Below are positions 8,523 through 17,478 of a stretch of 64,000 nt of DNA, piece by piece (position 1 is the first letter of the stretch; each line of letters starts with the position of its first letter). The DNA is taken from contig WNKP01000005.1 of the NCBI GenBank assembly GCA_009797885.1, positions 124,001-188,000 of the forward strand. Reading direction: 5' to 3'. A program made the translations under genes and the position numbers. A model generated the notes under the pieces. It saw nothing but the letters and a program-made list of their open reading frames with translations. It was not told the origin of the DNA and searched no databases. The DNA comes from Flavobacteriaceae bacterium GF1. Its GTDB lineage: Bacteria > Bacteroidota > Bacteroidia > Flavobacteriales > Flavobacteriaceae.

Positions 8523-10181
8523 ATGGACTATTTAAAAAAACATTTCAACACCATAGTGGCCCCACTGTTTTTGGGCATCCTATTGACCCATTCCATGGTG
8601 GTGGCACAGGAACAGCAAGTTCCCCAAAATACAAGGGATCCATTTCACAATCAATTGTTCTTTAACCGATTCCTCATCAATCCTACCTTCTCATTGGTAC
8701 GTGAGAATAAGTCCTATTTAAATGTACTTTTAAGAAATCAATATGCAGGCTTTGAGGATAACAACCAAAACTACTTTTTGGGATTTAGCAACAAATTGGA
8801 TGAGAACACCGCACTGGGGCTGGGCATTTATGGGCAATGGTCCGGTGTTATCCAAGAGTTTGGGTTTCATGCCAATTATGCCACGGCCGTAAAATTGGGA
8901 GAAAAAAGTGCCCTAAGTTTTGGTGCCAATGTGAACTACAGGAGCCAGGGTTTGGATAGGAACCGTGTTGTGGTGAATGAAGAAGATCCCACGCTGAATG
9001 AGGTGGAAAAAATCAATTCCCTGTCCATTGAACCAGGTCTTACCCTATCCCTGGGAAAGTGGGATTTTGGGATGTACTTTACGGATATGGTTCGGTATAA
9101 CCAAACCAATGAAGAGCTTGCCACCAATTTTGGACTGGATTATTTAAGACCTCAGCTCCAATATACCCATACCTTTAAAAGGGGGACGGGACTATTTGAG
9201 GACGCCAGGCTCATTCCCTTGGTCCAGGCAGGTAGGGATATCAACAGCGAATGGTCCATGACAGGTTCATTACTGATGGATTTGCCAAAAATGGGTTGGC
9301 TACAAGCGAGCTATGACCAGCGCTATGGACTTTCCTCGGGTTTGGGGTTCAATTTGAACAAAAGACTGTCCTTGGGCTACCTGATGGAGAAAAGCCTTAC
9401 CGAGCAAGGTGAAAACCTGGGGTGGAACCATGAGCTTTCCCTTGCCTATACCATGAACGATGAACTTCGTGGAACCGGGATTAATGTACAATTGGCTTCC
9501 AATGAAGACGATGAATTTGTTGATGAAATTGTACGCAATTACGAAGAACAATTAAACGATTTAAAACAAAAGATGGATGCCACACCGGCCACCACTTTTG
9601 ATGAAGCAAGCTTGGCCTACCAAAATAGGATGTTGATCGATGAACTGATCTTAAGACAGGACTCCATAGAAGAATTAAGGAATCAGATGTTTGAAAAACG
9701 GTTTGAAAGTATGGTGCGTTTGCTGCGAAGGGAAATACAACAAAATGGTGCCAAACCCGAATCCAGATCAAGGGGAAGGTTCCATGGTGTACAAACGGGT
9801 GTTGCCAGCACGGACAATACCGTTCGACCCAAAAACAGGGAAGAACGATTTGAAGAATTTAACGAAATCCCCATAAAAGCTAAAAATCGGTCAGATGCTA
9901 TCGGGGTTAATTCAGGTTTCTATTTAATTGCCAATGTATTTAAAAACAAATCCAATGTAAGATCATTTATAAAGGATTTGTCCAATAAGGGGTTGGAGGC
10001 AAGGCAATTTTACAACAAGGAAAACGGGTTACATTATGTCTATCTGGCCGATTTTAATACTAAGGACGATGCGGATGTTGCCGTTATTTCGGATTTGGAC
10101 GGATCCTACAAAGACGATAAATGGATCATGGAAGTCTATAACACTACACAGACCGCAGATATCGGTTTTGAAATGGAATAA
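8523..10181 (+). CDS. PorP/SprF family outer-membrane protein with C-terminal SPOR-like domain
   Basis: 552 residues with a signal peptide ending near MVVAQ (about residue 29). Residues about 35-320 are the PorP/SprF beta-barrel (DPFHNQLFFNRFLINPTFS at the start; repeated short amphipathic strands). From about 330 to 400 there is a charged coiled-coil stretch, then a low-complexity linker, and from about 455 a domain of SPOR type (GFYLIANVFKNKSNVRSFIKDL). Family members assist type IX secretion of, and attach, surface adhesins. The combination with a SPOR-like module would add peptidoglycan binding to the barrel itself, which fits the lack of an OmpA domain in the upstream partner. Confidence 0.8.
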   Translation: MDYLKKHFNTIVAPLFLGILLTHSMVVAQEQQVPQNTRDPFHNQLFFNRFLINPTFSLVRENKSYLNVLLRNQYAGFEDNNQNYFLGFSNKLDENTALGLGIYGQWSGVIQEFGFHANYATAVKLGEKSALSFGANVNYRSQGLDRNRVVVNEEDPTLNEVEKINSLSIEPGLTLSLGKWDFGMYFTDMVRYNQTNEELATNFGLDYLRPQLQYTHTFKRGTGLFEDARLIPLVQAGRDINSEWSMTGSLLMDLPKMGWLQASYDQRYGLSSGLGFNLNKRLSLGYLMEKSLTEQGENLGWNHELSLAYTMNDELRGTGINVQLASNEDDEFVDEIVRNYEEQLNDLKQKMDATPATTFDEASLAYQNRMLIDELILRQDSIEELRNQMFEKRFESMVRLLRREIQQNGAKPESRSRGRFHGVQTGVASTDNTVRPKNREERFEEFNEIPIKAKNRSDAIGVNSGFYLIANVFKNKSNVRSFIKDLSNKGLEARQFYNKENGLHYVYLADFNTKDDADVAVISDLDGSYKDDKWIMEVYNTTQTADIGFEME

Positions 10182-10231
10182 CCATATACACTTCATTAAC
10201 TCAAACCTATACCATAGGTAAAATGCGAAGT

Positions 10232-10268
10232 AGCCATTGTCCAGTCTCGTGCTGGGCGATGGCTTTTT
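10232..10268 (+). terminator. Rho-independent terminator after the PorP/SprF gene
   Basis: Stem AGCCAT (10232-10237) pairs with ATGGCT (10259-10264), extended inward by TCCAG with CTGGG after a small internal loop, and is followed by TTTTT. It ends the PD40-PorP transcription unit. Confidence 0.75.
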
Positions 10269-10464
10269 AATTCTACATGGGATACCCCGATTTGAGGAAA
10301 ATTCCTTAGATAAAAGTGCATTTGGACGAAAATACCTACAATTTCATCGACAGCTCAAATAATTCCAGTATTTTACAATCATATAATAGAGTAACCCCGA
10401 AAATTCTAATATATGTTAACCTACAACTACACTCAGAGAACTGGCTCCGGCCCACCCAAAAAAG

Positions 10465-10482
10465 TTCCTTGGCACCAAGGAA
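10465..10482. repeat. Palindrome TTCCTTGG-CA-CCAAGGAA
   Basis: Perfect 8-bp arms around CA, followed by ATTTTC. It could be a protein-binding site or part of a structured RNA; it is not near a start codon. Confidence 0.4.
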
Positions 10483-10674
10483 ATTTTCAATTGAACATTT
10501 TGTACGAGCGAAACGGCTAACGCTTTTTTGTTCATAGGTCAATAGCCCTACCCCAATGGTATTGAGGTAAACATTACCGTTTTGCCTTGTTGTCATTTCC
10601 ATCCTTTGTCATAAAGGGATGTGCCTCGCTATGGCCAAAATTCAAAGAATTTGTAACCCCAAATCATACATAAC

Positions 10675-11307
10675 ATGAAAACCCCGAATCATGTCATGGT
10701 CTTGGACCATGACCCTAGTACCGTAGAACTTTGCAACAGTATTTTTGAAGAAATGCAGGACTATTCCCTAAAAGTGGTCTGCCACTCCCTAAGGGAGGCC
10801 CTTACGAATGAGGACCGTTACAGTTTTGATCTATTGATAACGGAGACCAAGGTAAACGGGCAGTCCGGTTTGCGCTTTGTGAACAGTATTTTACAGCGAA
10901 ATCCACAATTGAAAGTGCTTGTGGTAAGTTCGGACAACGATTTTGAACTCATCAAGCAGGCATTTAAAATTGGTGTTCACGGCTATTTGACCAAACCCGT
11001 AACACCGGAACGACTGTTATCTGCCTTAAAAACGATTGAGGAAGAGGGCACGGCATTGAGCAATGACGTTTCCAAAAAAATAGTCTCCGTATTCCGCGAG
11101 AAACGCTATTCCATGCTTTCCCAACGGGAAAACCAGATTATTGGATATTTAGGTCAAGGCGCTACCTATAAGGATATTGCTAAAAAGCTCTTTGTAACGC
11201 CAAGCACGGTCAATTTTCATTTGCAGAACATTTATTTAAAGTTGAATGTACGTTCAAAATCCGAGGCTTTACATCGTCTTAAGACCATAGGTGCACCCGC
11301 TTACTAA
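10675..11307 (+). CDS. NarL/LuxR-type response regulator with Glu at the phospho-acceptor site
   Basis: 210 residues: receiver domain (about 5-125) and LuxR-type DNA-binding domain (about 140-205; SQRENQIIGYLGQGATYKDIAKKL with recognition helix TPSTVNFHLQNIYLKL). Compared with NarL-type receivers, the conserved switch Ser/Thr (VVSS) and Lys (GYLTKPV) are present, but the acceptor Asp is Glu57 (LLITETKVNG) and one residue of the acidic metal pair is His (LDHDP). It may be a phosphorylation-independent, Glu-mimetic regulator. No histidine kinase is adjacent, so it is an orphan here. Confidence 0.8.
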   Translation: MKTPNHVMVLDHDPSTVELCNSIFEEMQDYSLKVVCHSLREALTNEDRYSFDLLITETKVNGQSGLRFVNSILQRNPQLKVLVVSSDNDFELIKQAFKIGVHGYLTKPVTPERLLSALKTIEEEGTALSNDVSKKIVSVFREKRYSMLSQRENQIIGYLGQGATYKDIAKKLFVTPSTVNFHLQNIYLKLNVRSKSEALHRLKTIGAPAY

Positions 11308-11323
11308 AGCAAATGCAAAAAAA

Positions 11324-11351
11324 AAGCCCCTGTCGCTATCGTCAGGGGCTT
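11324..11351 (-). terminator. Terminator of dnaK
   Basis: AAGCCCCTG (11324-11332) and CAGGGGCTT (11343-11351) form a 9-bp stem with a 10-nt loop. Read on the minus strand it is followed by a run of about nine T residues, and it begins 22 bp beyond the dnaK stop. On the plus strand there is no T-run. Confidence 0.85.
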
Positions 11352-11372
11352 AACTATCTAAATTCTCGTTGC

Positions 11373-13292
11373 TTACTTCACTTCCTCAAAATCAACATCC
11401 TCTACATTGTCACCTTCAGTGGCTCCATTTCCGGCCCCACCGCTAGCAGTATCCCCAGCAGCATCCGCACCTCCAGCTTGCGAGGCTTCTGCTTGTGCTT
11501 TGTACATCTCCTCTGAGGCTACCTTCCACGCTTCGTTTATTTTGGTCAAGGCAGGGTCAATAACCGCTACATCCTTGGTTTCATACGCCTTTTTCAATTC
11601 TTCCAATGCCTCTTCAATCGGCTTTTTCTTATCATCGGAAAGCTTATCGCCAAACTCGCCCAACTGTTTTTCCGTCTGGAAAATCATACTATCGGCCTCA
11701 TTCAATTTATCGGCTTTCTCTTTGGCCGCCTTATCCGCTTCGGCATTGGCTTCGGCCTCAGCCTTCATTTTTTGAATTTCCTCCTCGGTCAATCCGGAAG
11801 AGGCTTCAATTCGGATATCCTGTGATTTTCCAGTGGCCTTATCCGTTGCGGAAACCTTGATGATTCCATTCGCATCAATATCAAAGGTAACTTCGATTTG
11901 AGGTGTTCCCCTTGGTGCAGGTGGAATGCCGTCCAAATGGAAGCGACCAATGGTTTTGTTATCTGCGGCCATCGGCCTCTCTCCCTGTAATACATGGATT
12001 TCCACCGAAGGTTGATTGTCCGCTGCTGTTGAGAATACCTGAGATTTCTTTGTAGGAATCGTAGTATTCGCCTCAATCAATTTTGTATTTACACTACCCA
12101 TGGTTTCGATACCCAAGGAAAGTGGGGTCACGTCCAAAAGCAGTACATCCTTTACATCCCCGGTCAATACGCCCCCTTGGATGGCAGCACCTACGGCCAC
12201 TACCTCATCGGGATTTACCCCTTTGGAAGGTTTTTTCCCAAAGAATTTCTCTACAGCTTCCTGTACGGCTGGAATCCTTGTAGATCCTCCAACCAAAATG
12301 ATTTCGTCAATATCACTTTTTGAAAGACCGGCAGATTTTAACGCACTCGCACAAGGTTCAATGGTACGTTTGACCAAATCGGCAATCAGTTGTTCAAATT
12401 TGGAACGACTCAGGGTTCGCACAAGGTGCTTGGGTCCTGAGGCGGTTGCCGTTACATAGGGCAGGTTAATTTCGGTCTGAGAGGAAGCCGATAATTCTAT
12501 TTTTGCCTTTTCGGCCGCTTCGCGAAGACGTTGTAAGGCCATGGCATCATCCCGCAAATCCAAACCTTCGTCGGACTTGAATTCCTCTGCCAACCAGTCA
12601 ATGATCTTCTGATCCACATCATCACCACCCAAATGGGTATCCCCATCAGTGGACAATACTTCAAAGACACCGTCCCCCAATTCCAGGATGGAAACATCAT
12701 GTGTTCCCCCACCAAAGTCAAAGACAACGATCTTCTGATCGGAGTCCTTTTTGTCCAATCCGTATGCCAAAGAGGCAGCGGTAGGCTCGTTGATGATACG
12801 CTCTACGGTAAGTCCGGCAATTTCACCCGCTTCTTTTGTGGCCTGACGCTGGGAGTCGTTAAAATAAGCCGGCACGGTAATCACCGCCCGGGTCACATCC
12901 TGTCCCAAATAATCCTCCGCCGTTTTCTTCATCTTTTGAAGAATGATGGCAGAAAGTTCCTGTGGGGTGTACAAACGTCCTTCAATATCTACCCTTGGGG
13001 TATCATTATCCCCCTTTACCACCTTGTAGGGAACCCGTTCGGCTTCCTTTTGGGATTCCGAATATTTGTTCCCCATAAAACGTTTTATGGAGTAAATGGT
13101 CTTATGTGGGTTTGTCACTGCTTGCCTTTTCGCCGGGTCACCAACCTTGATCTCCCCGCCCTCAACAAAAGCAATGACAGATGGTGTTGTCCTTTTTCCT
13201 TCTGCGTTTGGGATTACCACTGGCTCGTTACCTTCCATTACGGAAACACAAGAGTTGGTCGTTCCCAAATCGATACCAATAATTTTGCTCAT
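11373..13292 (-). CDS. dnaK: Chaperone DnaK (Hsp70)
   Basis: 639 residues, the normal length. The nucleotide-binding domain starts with [17 protein letters not shown] and contains [18 protein letters not shown] and the hinge [16 protein letters not shown]; the substrate-binding domain follows ([13 protein letters not shown]), then the helical lid and a Gly/Ala-rich tail ending DVDFEEVK. A cytoplasmic ATP-dependent folding chaperone that works with DnaJ and GrpE. Neither cochaperone gene lies in this window, so dnaK is monocistronic here with its own terminator. It is divergent from the serine dehydratase gene. Confidence 0.98.
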   Translation of the reverse strand: MSKIIGIDLGTTNSCVSVMEGNEPVVIPNAEGKRTTPSVIAFVEGGEIKVGDPAKRQAVTNPHKTIYSIKRFMGNKYSESQKEAERVPYKVVKGDNDTPRVDIEGRLYTPQELSAIILQKMKKTAEDYLGQDVTRAVITVPAYFNDSQRQATKEAGEIAGLTVERIINEPTAASLAYGLDKKDSDQKIVVFDFGGGTHDVSILELGDGVFEVLSTDGDTHLGGDDVDQKIIDWLAEEFKSDEGLDLRDDAMALQRLREAAEKAKIELSASSQTEINLPYVTATASGPKHLVRTLSRSKFEQLIADLVKRTIEPCASALKSAGLSKSDIDEIILVGGSTRIPAVQEAVEKFFGKKPSKGVNPDEVVAVGAAIQGGVLTGDVKDVLLLDVTPLSLGIETMGSVNTKLIEANTTIPTKKSQVFSTAADNQPSVEIHVLQGERPMAADNKTIGRFHLDGIPPAPRGTPQIEVTFDIDANGIIKVSATDKATGKSQDIRIEASSGLTEEEIQKMKAEAEANAEADKAAKEKADKLNEADSMIFQTEKQLGEFGDKLSDDKKKPIEEALEELKKAYETKDVAVIDPALTKINEAWKVASEEMYKAQAEASQAGGADAAGDTASGGAGNGATEGDNVEDVDFEEVK

Positions 13293-13494
13293 GTTTACTA
13301 TTTAAAGTTGTTGAATTTCTGTTTTTAACAATCTTTAGTAGTCAATGACTATGCCATCCACGGAGATATGACAAGCTGACAGTTTGACGAAGTACAAAAT
13401 TGGGATTGGAACCGATGCCAAATGAAAAAGGGACATTGTATATTTCATATCTATGCTATGCAACATTCGTCATTCGCAAAGCCTAATTCCGGCT

Positions 13495-13502
13495 TATCTT
13501 TG
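13495..13502 (+). promoter_or_regulatory. -7 box TATCTTTG of the serine dehydratase gene
   Basis: Exact match to TAnnTTTG, 20 nt before the start codon at 13522. At the expected -33 distance I see only TTC, so the upstream element is weak or absent. Confidence 0.55.
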
Positions 13503-13521
13503 GGCCACAAATCGGTAGCTA

Positions 13522-14946
13522 ATGGAATGTATCAGTGTTTTTGACATGCTCAAAATTGGGGTAGGTCCTTCCAGTTCCCATACACTGGGCCCATGGCGGG
13601 CAGCGGAACGATGGTTGGAGGAATTGCAGGAAACCCATGCTCTTCCCACCGTAGTTTCGGTAAAGGTGCAACTCTACGGTTCCCTGTCCCTTACGGGAAA
13701 GGGACATGCCACGGATATTGCCGTAATCCTGGGATTGATGGGGGAAGACCCCGTGACCATTGCCTGTGACAGTATTCCTGCCAAAATTGAAGCCATAACC
13801 TCCAAAAGGCAGTTGTTTTTGAATCAAAAGCACCGTATTGCCTTTATACCGGAAGAGGATATCAACTACAACCGGGAATTCCTGCCCTTCCATGCCAATG
13901 GCATGCGCTTTGAGGCCCAATTGACCAACGGGGAGACGGTCTCCGAGACCTATTATTCCATTGGCGGTGGATTTGTAGTGAAGGAAGAGCGGCAACACGC
14001 CAAGGAAAACAAAGTGCTTTTTAAGACCTTCCCCTGCCCTATTAAAACCGGGGACGAGCTATTGGCCTATTGCTCCAAAAAGGGAAAATCCATTTCGGAA
14101 ATAGTTTGGGAAAATGAACGTTCCCTCAGGTCCGAAGACGAAATCAATAAAAGGCTACAGGAGATTTGGGATGCCATGTTGGAATCTATGTATTTGGGTT
14201 GCCATACCGAGGGAACCTTGCCCGGCGGCCTCAATGTAAAACGCCGTGCCTTTGCCATGCACCAAAAACTAAAGGGCAGTGTCCCCTACTCCACCCCTCG
14301 CGAATGGTTGGAAAGCATTCGGGATACCGAAGTGAAATTCCGTCAAATCCTGAAATGGGTCAGCTGTTTTGCGCTTTCCGTAAATGAGGTCAACGCTTCC
14401 CTGGGCCGTGTGGTCACGGCACCCACCAATGGCAGTGCAGGGGTAATTCCCGCTGTACTCATGTATTATCTGGTGATTGAAAACCACGATGGGGATTTCG
14501 ATGATGTGAAACGTTTTCTGCTCACGGCCAGTGAAATTGGCAGCATTTTTAAGAAGGGGGCCACCATTTCTGCGGCCATGGGGGGCTGCCAGGCCGAAAT
14601 TGGGGTCTCTTCCGCCATGGCCGCCGCTGGACTGACGGAATTGATGGGTGGAACCCCAGATCAGGTGTTAATGGCCGCGGAAATCGCCATGGAGCACCAT
14701 TTGGGGCTGACTTGCGATCCCATTGGTGGTTTGGTTCAGGTACCCTGTATAGAACGCAATAGCATGGGGGCCATTAAGGCCATCAATGCTTCGGAAATGG
14801 CCCTGGATGCCGATCCTTCAGAAGCCATTGTCCCCTTGGATAAGGTGGTCAATACCATGTGGGAGACCGCCAAGGACATGAACAGCAAATACAAGGAAAC
14901 CTCGGAAGGTGGATTGGCCGTTGGGGTATTTTTAAGTGATTGTTGA
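13522..14946 (+). CDS. sdaA: L-serine ammonia-lyase (L-serine dehydratase), iron-sulfur type
   Basis: 474 residues, the single-chain form that fuses the beta and alpha domains. The N-terminus has the typical [20 protein letters not shown]. The C-terminal catalytic domain carries TAPTNGSAG and three Cys suited to ligate the 4Fe-4S cluster: Cys356 (MGGCQAE), Cys398 (LTCDPIGG) and Cys409 (VQVPCIERN). It converts L-serine to pyruvate and ammonia in the cytoplasm. A good TATCTTTG box lies 20 nt upstream. It is the first gene of the long plus-strand run. Confidence 0.95.
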   Translation: MECISVFDMLKIGVGPSSSHTLGPWRAAERWLEELQETHALPTVVSVKVQLYGSLSLTGKGHATDIAVILGLMGEDPVTIACDSIPAKIEAITSKRQLFLNQKHRIAFIPEEDINYNREFLPFHANGMRFEAQLTNGETVSETYYSIGGGFVVKEERQHAKENKVLFKTFPCPIKTGDELLAYCSKKGKSISEIVWENERSLRSEDEINKRLQEIWDAMLESMYLGCHTEGTLPGGLNVKRRAFAMHQKLKGSVPYSTPREWLESIRDTEVKFRQILKWVSCFALSVNEVNASLGRVVTAPTNGSAGVIPAVLMYYLVIENHDGDFDDVKRFLLTASEIGSIFKKGATISAAMGGCQAEIGVSSAMAAAGLTELMGGTPDQVLMAAEIAMEHHLGLTCDPIGGLVQVPCIERNSMGAIKAINASEMALDADPSEAIVPLDKVVNTMWETAKDMNSKYKETSEGGLAVGVFLSDC

Positions 14947-15009
14947 TAGAATCGGAGGGATTTCCTGCGTGTTACCAAAGAGGATGCACAAAAACGAAAG
15001 GTTATCCAT

Positions 15010-15017
15010 TATCTTTA
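15010..15017 (+). promoter_or_regulatory. Promoter-like box TATCTTTA before the DUF4272 gene
   Basis: Part of the string TTATCCATTATCTTTA, nearly the same as strings at 35311 and 43476. It lies 116 nt before ATG 15126. The leader also has TCGTTGGATATAATT at 15104-15118. Confidence 0.4.
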
Positions 15018-15125
15018 AAGCTAAACGGACATTTTTAGTTTTTATGCCTTCTTTTCGCAATCAGTGATTGCTTGTTGGAGGTAAAAGAAAATCATAGCAG
15101 AAATCGTTGGATATAATTGAAGAAA

Positions 15126-15779
15126 ATGTGGTTCCAAAAGAAAATTAAACCCGAAGAAATAAAGGATAGGAATACTAAACAATTGCGTTCTTCAGGGATT
15201 GAGGTAATTGAACATTTACCTTATTTGGACAATCCCGTATTCAGAGAACCTAAAGAAATTGCTCGTAGAGTGATGATTCTAACCGCATTATTCCAACTCC
15301 ATCTTGAAGCACCCAAAGACATTATAAAAAAGTGGCTTAAGGAGAATGGACTTATGCCGTACTTAAACGAAGAGGAGTTGGGATATTTGGAAACAGAATA
15401 TTTTGAATTACCGGAACAGACTCAAATAGATATGTATTGGTTCGTAGAAGCGATTTGGGCTTTTGCCTGGATAGGCGGACTTCATAATAATCTAACTTTA
15501 AATACCGGAGTTGAAGATTCACTTGCAACACTAATTCCAAACATTGCGAAAAATGAACCAGCAGAAAAATTCATATCTGATTTCAGATTGAGGAATCAAG
15601 TAGAAATCTTTGAAATGTTGGATAAATTCTATCGTGCTCATTGGTTTGCTCGAAATAATCATTTGACAGGCAAACAATCGGATAAAGTTGATTTGGATAT
15701 AATAATGGAAAGAAGAAAAGCACTTGAATTCACCGTATACAAAGAATTTGACTGGAATGAAATATCGCTTGACACATAA
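15126..15779 (+). CDS. DUF4272 domain protein
   Basis: About 217 residues from ATG 15126 (a TTG nine bases earlier is less likely). The sequence follows the DUF4272 pattern: KDRNTKQLRSSGIEVIEHLPYLDN, then EIARRVMILTALFQLHLEAP and a central Trp-rich helix VEAIWAFAWIGGL. Cytoplasmic, with no signal or membrane segment. The function of the family is unknown; genes of this family are often found among accessory genes. It is monocistronic, with a leader that carries the shared box and the CGTTGG motif. Confidence 0.7.
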   Translation: MWFQKKIKPEEIKDRNTKQLRSSGIEVIEHLPYLDNPVFREPKEIARRVMILTALFQLHLEAPKDIIKKWLKENGLMPYLNEEELGYLETEYFELPEQTQIDMYWFVEAIWAFAWIGGLHNNLTLNTGVEDSLATLIPNIAKNEPAEKFISDFRLRNQVEIFEMLDKFYRAHWFARNNHLTGKQSDKVDLDIIMERRKALEFTVYKEFDWNEISLDT

Positions 15780-15823
15780 AAACAACTATCCACAACATTG
15801 GCCGGCAAGTAGCTGCAATTCCT

Positions 15824-15831
15824 TAACTTCA
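15824..15831 (+). promoter_or_regulatory. Promoter-like box TAACTTCA before an AraC gene
   Basis: Six of eight matches to TAnnTTTG, 121 nt before ATG 15945. The same leader ends with CCGTTGTGTGTCAT at 15911-15924, the clearest copy of the shared leader motif. Confidence 0.35.
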
Positions 15832-15944
15832 AACGTAGAAACCTCTAATCGCCGGGTCTACCATGGTTGGAAATGCCCCGTATCGCTGAACCACCAAATC
15901 ATAACCGAAACCGTTGTGTGTCATTTTGATCGACCACCTCTCAA

Positions 15945-16811
15945 ATGATAAAAAATGTACCAAAGGAATTTGAATACCAACAGTATCTTCGGGAGATACT
16001 AATCCAAAGCGAACCACAAATTCCATTATACATTGCAACAGAAAAGGATTTCGAAAAAAGCGAAGGCATAAACTATCCATACCGAAGTCATTTTTATGCT
16101 TTCGGGGTATTGCACGAAAGCGACTGCAAACTTCAAATAGGTATCGACACCTATCACCTAAAGAAAAAATCGCTTACCATGGTAGGCCCTGGAATTGTGA
16201 GAAACTGGCTGTCCAATACGTGGGATATGAAAAACACTACGGTTTTCTTCAAGGAGTCGTTTTTTAAAAAGCCTTTCCACAATAATTTTCTTTTGGACTA
16301 TAAATTTTTTAAGGTAGGGGCAAATCACGTTGTCCAATTAACGGATGACAACTATACTACCCTAAACAACTTACTGGGAACTTTGGAAAACTTTAAAGCC
16401 GATCAGGGAATCGCAAGGGGCATCTTGTTTTCCATTCTAGAATTCATCAATTCCATATACCTGGAAAATTTAAACAAAAGCCCGCTTTCAAGAAGTGAGG
16501 AAATCACCAGGAAGTTCAATGACCTTTTGACCAGGAATTATCGAACCCAAAAAAGTGTCGGTTTCTACGCGGACGAAATGAACCTTAGCGCAAAGCATCT
16601 TTCCGATGTCCTGAAAGAGACCGTTGGCAAAACCGTAAAACAATCCATTGAAGCGCTCATAGTGATTGAAAGTCAAAGCTTACTTAAACAAACGGCAATG
16701 GACATAAAGGAAATTGTGTACTGGTTAGGTTTTGAAGACCAGTCCTATTTCACCAAGTTTTTTAAGAAAAAAACAGGTTTGACACCCTCAGATTACCGCT
16801 TAACCCCATAA
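15945..16811 (+). CDS. AraC-family transcriptional regulator
   Basis: 288 residues. The N-terminal half is a cupin-like effector domain; residues about 185-285 form the two-helix-turn-helix AraC DNA-binding domain (KSVGFYADEMNLSAKHLSDVLKETVGKTV and IKEIVYWLGFEDQSYFTKFFKKKTGLTPSDYR). It probably responds to a small molecule. The downstream small NTF2-like gene (105 bp away, same strand) is a plausible target. One of three AraC-type genes in the plus-strand array. Confidence 0.85.
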   Translation: MIKNVPKEFEYQQYLREILIQSEPQIPLYIATEKDFEKSEGINYPYRSHFYAFGVLHESDCKLQIGIDTYHLKKKSLTMVGPGIVRNWLSNTWDMKNTTVFFKESFFKKPFHNNFLLDYKFFKVGANHVVQLTDDNYTTLNNLLGTLENFKADQGIARGILFSILEFINSIYLENLNKSPLSRSEEITRKFNDLLTRNYRTQKSVGFYADEMNLSAKHLSDVLKETVGKTVKQSIEALIVIESQSLLKQTAMDIKEIVYWLGFEDQSYFTKFFKKKTGLTPSDYRLTP

Positions 16812-16916
16812 ATCCGTAAAAAGTACCAACCTAACCGATTTTCGCACTAACACCCACCTCTTGAGTAGTTCAATATTTGTGTTGTAACAAATTAAAAACT
16901 AAAAAAGACAGCAGTT

Positions 16917-17315
16917 ATGAAGACTCAAAACCTAAAAGTGAATCAACTTTCAGAGGAGGTATATAGAAACTATTTATTGTATCTGGAAGCCATGGACAAC
17001 AAAGACTTGGAAACTTATGGTAAATTCCTTGCCGATGATGTAGAAATGTGGTTCAACAACGAACAGTTTGGTAGTGGAAAGAAAACTATCTTGAAAGGGC
17101 TTGGAGCCTATTGGCAAAGCTTTGCCAGCATCGAGCACGACTTGACCAACATTTATGGCACGGACAGGAATTATGTTCTCGAAGCATTGAACCACTACAA
17201 GAGACACGATGGAAAAGATGCAACGGTCAAGGCAGTTGCTTTTACGGACTTGAACGACCATGGAAAGGTTAAATCCGTTCGGCTCTATATGGTCATGGAT
17301 CCAGTATTCAAGTAG
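16917..17315 (+). CDS. SnoaL/NTF2-like protein
   Basis: 132 residues, cytoplasmic, with the NTF2-like order of elements: N-terminal helix with YRNYLLYLEAMDNKDLETYGKFLADDVEMWFNN, then strands ending VKSVRLYMVMDPVFK. Proteins of this group bind or isomerise small hydrophobic molecules; the substrate is unknown. It follows the AraC regulator and is closed by a hairpin terminator, so the two may be one unit. Confidence 0.65.
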   Translation: MKTQNLKVNQLSEEVYRNYLLYLEAMDNKDLETYGKFLADDVEMWFNNEQFGSGKKTILKGLGAYWQSFASIEHDLTNIYGTDRNYVLEALNHYKRHDGKDATVKAVAFTDLNDHGKVKSVRLYMVMDPVFK

Positions 17316-17346
17316 AAAACGGCACAGAACAAACTATAAACATCCT

Positions 17347-17377
17347 AACGGTTCGGGTTCAAACCTTGACCGTTTTT
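17347..17377 (+). terminator. Probable terminator after the NTF2-like gene
   Basis: Stem AACGGT (17347-17352) with ACCGTT (17369-17374), inner arms GGTT and AACC, and TTT directly after the stem. Confidence 0.5.
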
Positions 17378-17478
17378 GCTTTAGTTTGAATATCTTTCCA
17401 ATTGAAAAGAAATAGCTTAAAACCCATAGCTAACGGTTACAAAGGATCATTATGTACGATGAACCAAAATCAACATTT

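Larger units (their letters stand above)
10182..10674. other. 493-bp intergenic region: terminator plus an isolated palindrome
   Basis: Apart from the terminator at 10232-10268 and the palindrome at 10465-10482 I see no gene. An 88-codon minus-strand frame covers 10336-10602 but has no recognisable domain or ribosome site. The space between the elements is large enough for an unannotated small RNA. Confidence 0.4.

Noticed and set aside
10336-10602. 88-codon minus-strand frame in the gap before the response regulator
   Set aside because: No recognisable domain, no ribosome site, and it crosses the 10465 palindrome.
12633-13328. Long plus-strand frame opposite dnaK
   Set aside because: It lies antisense to the unmistakable dnaK gene and shows no domain; such shadows are common opposite Hsp70 genes.
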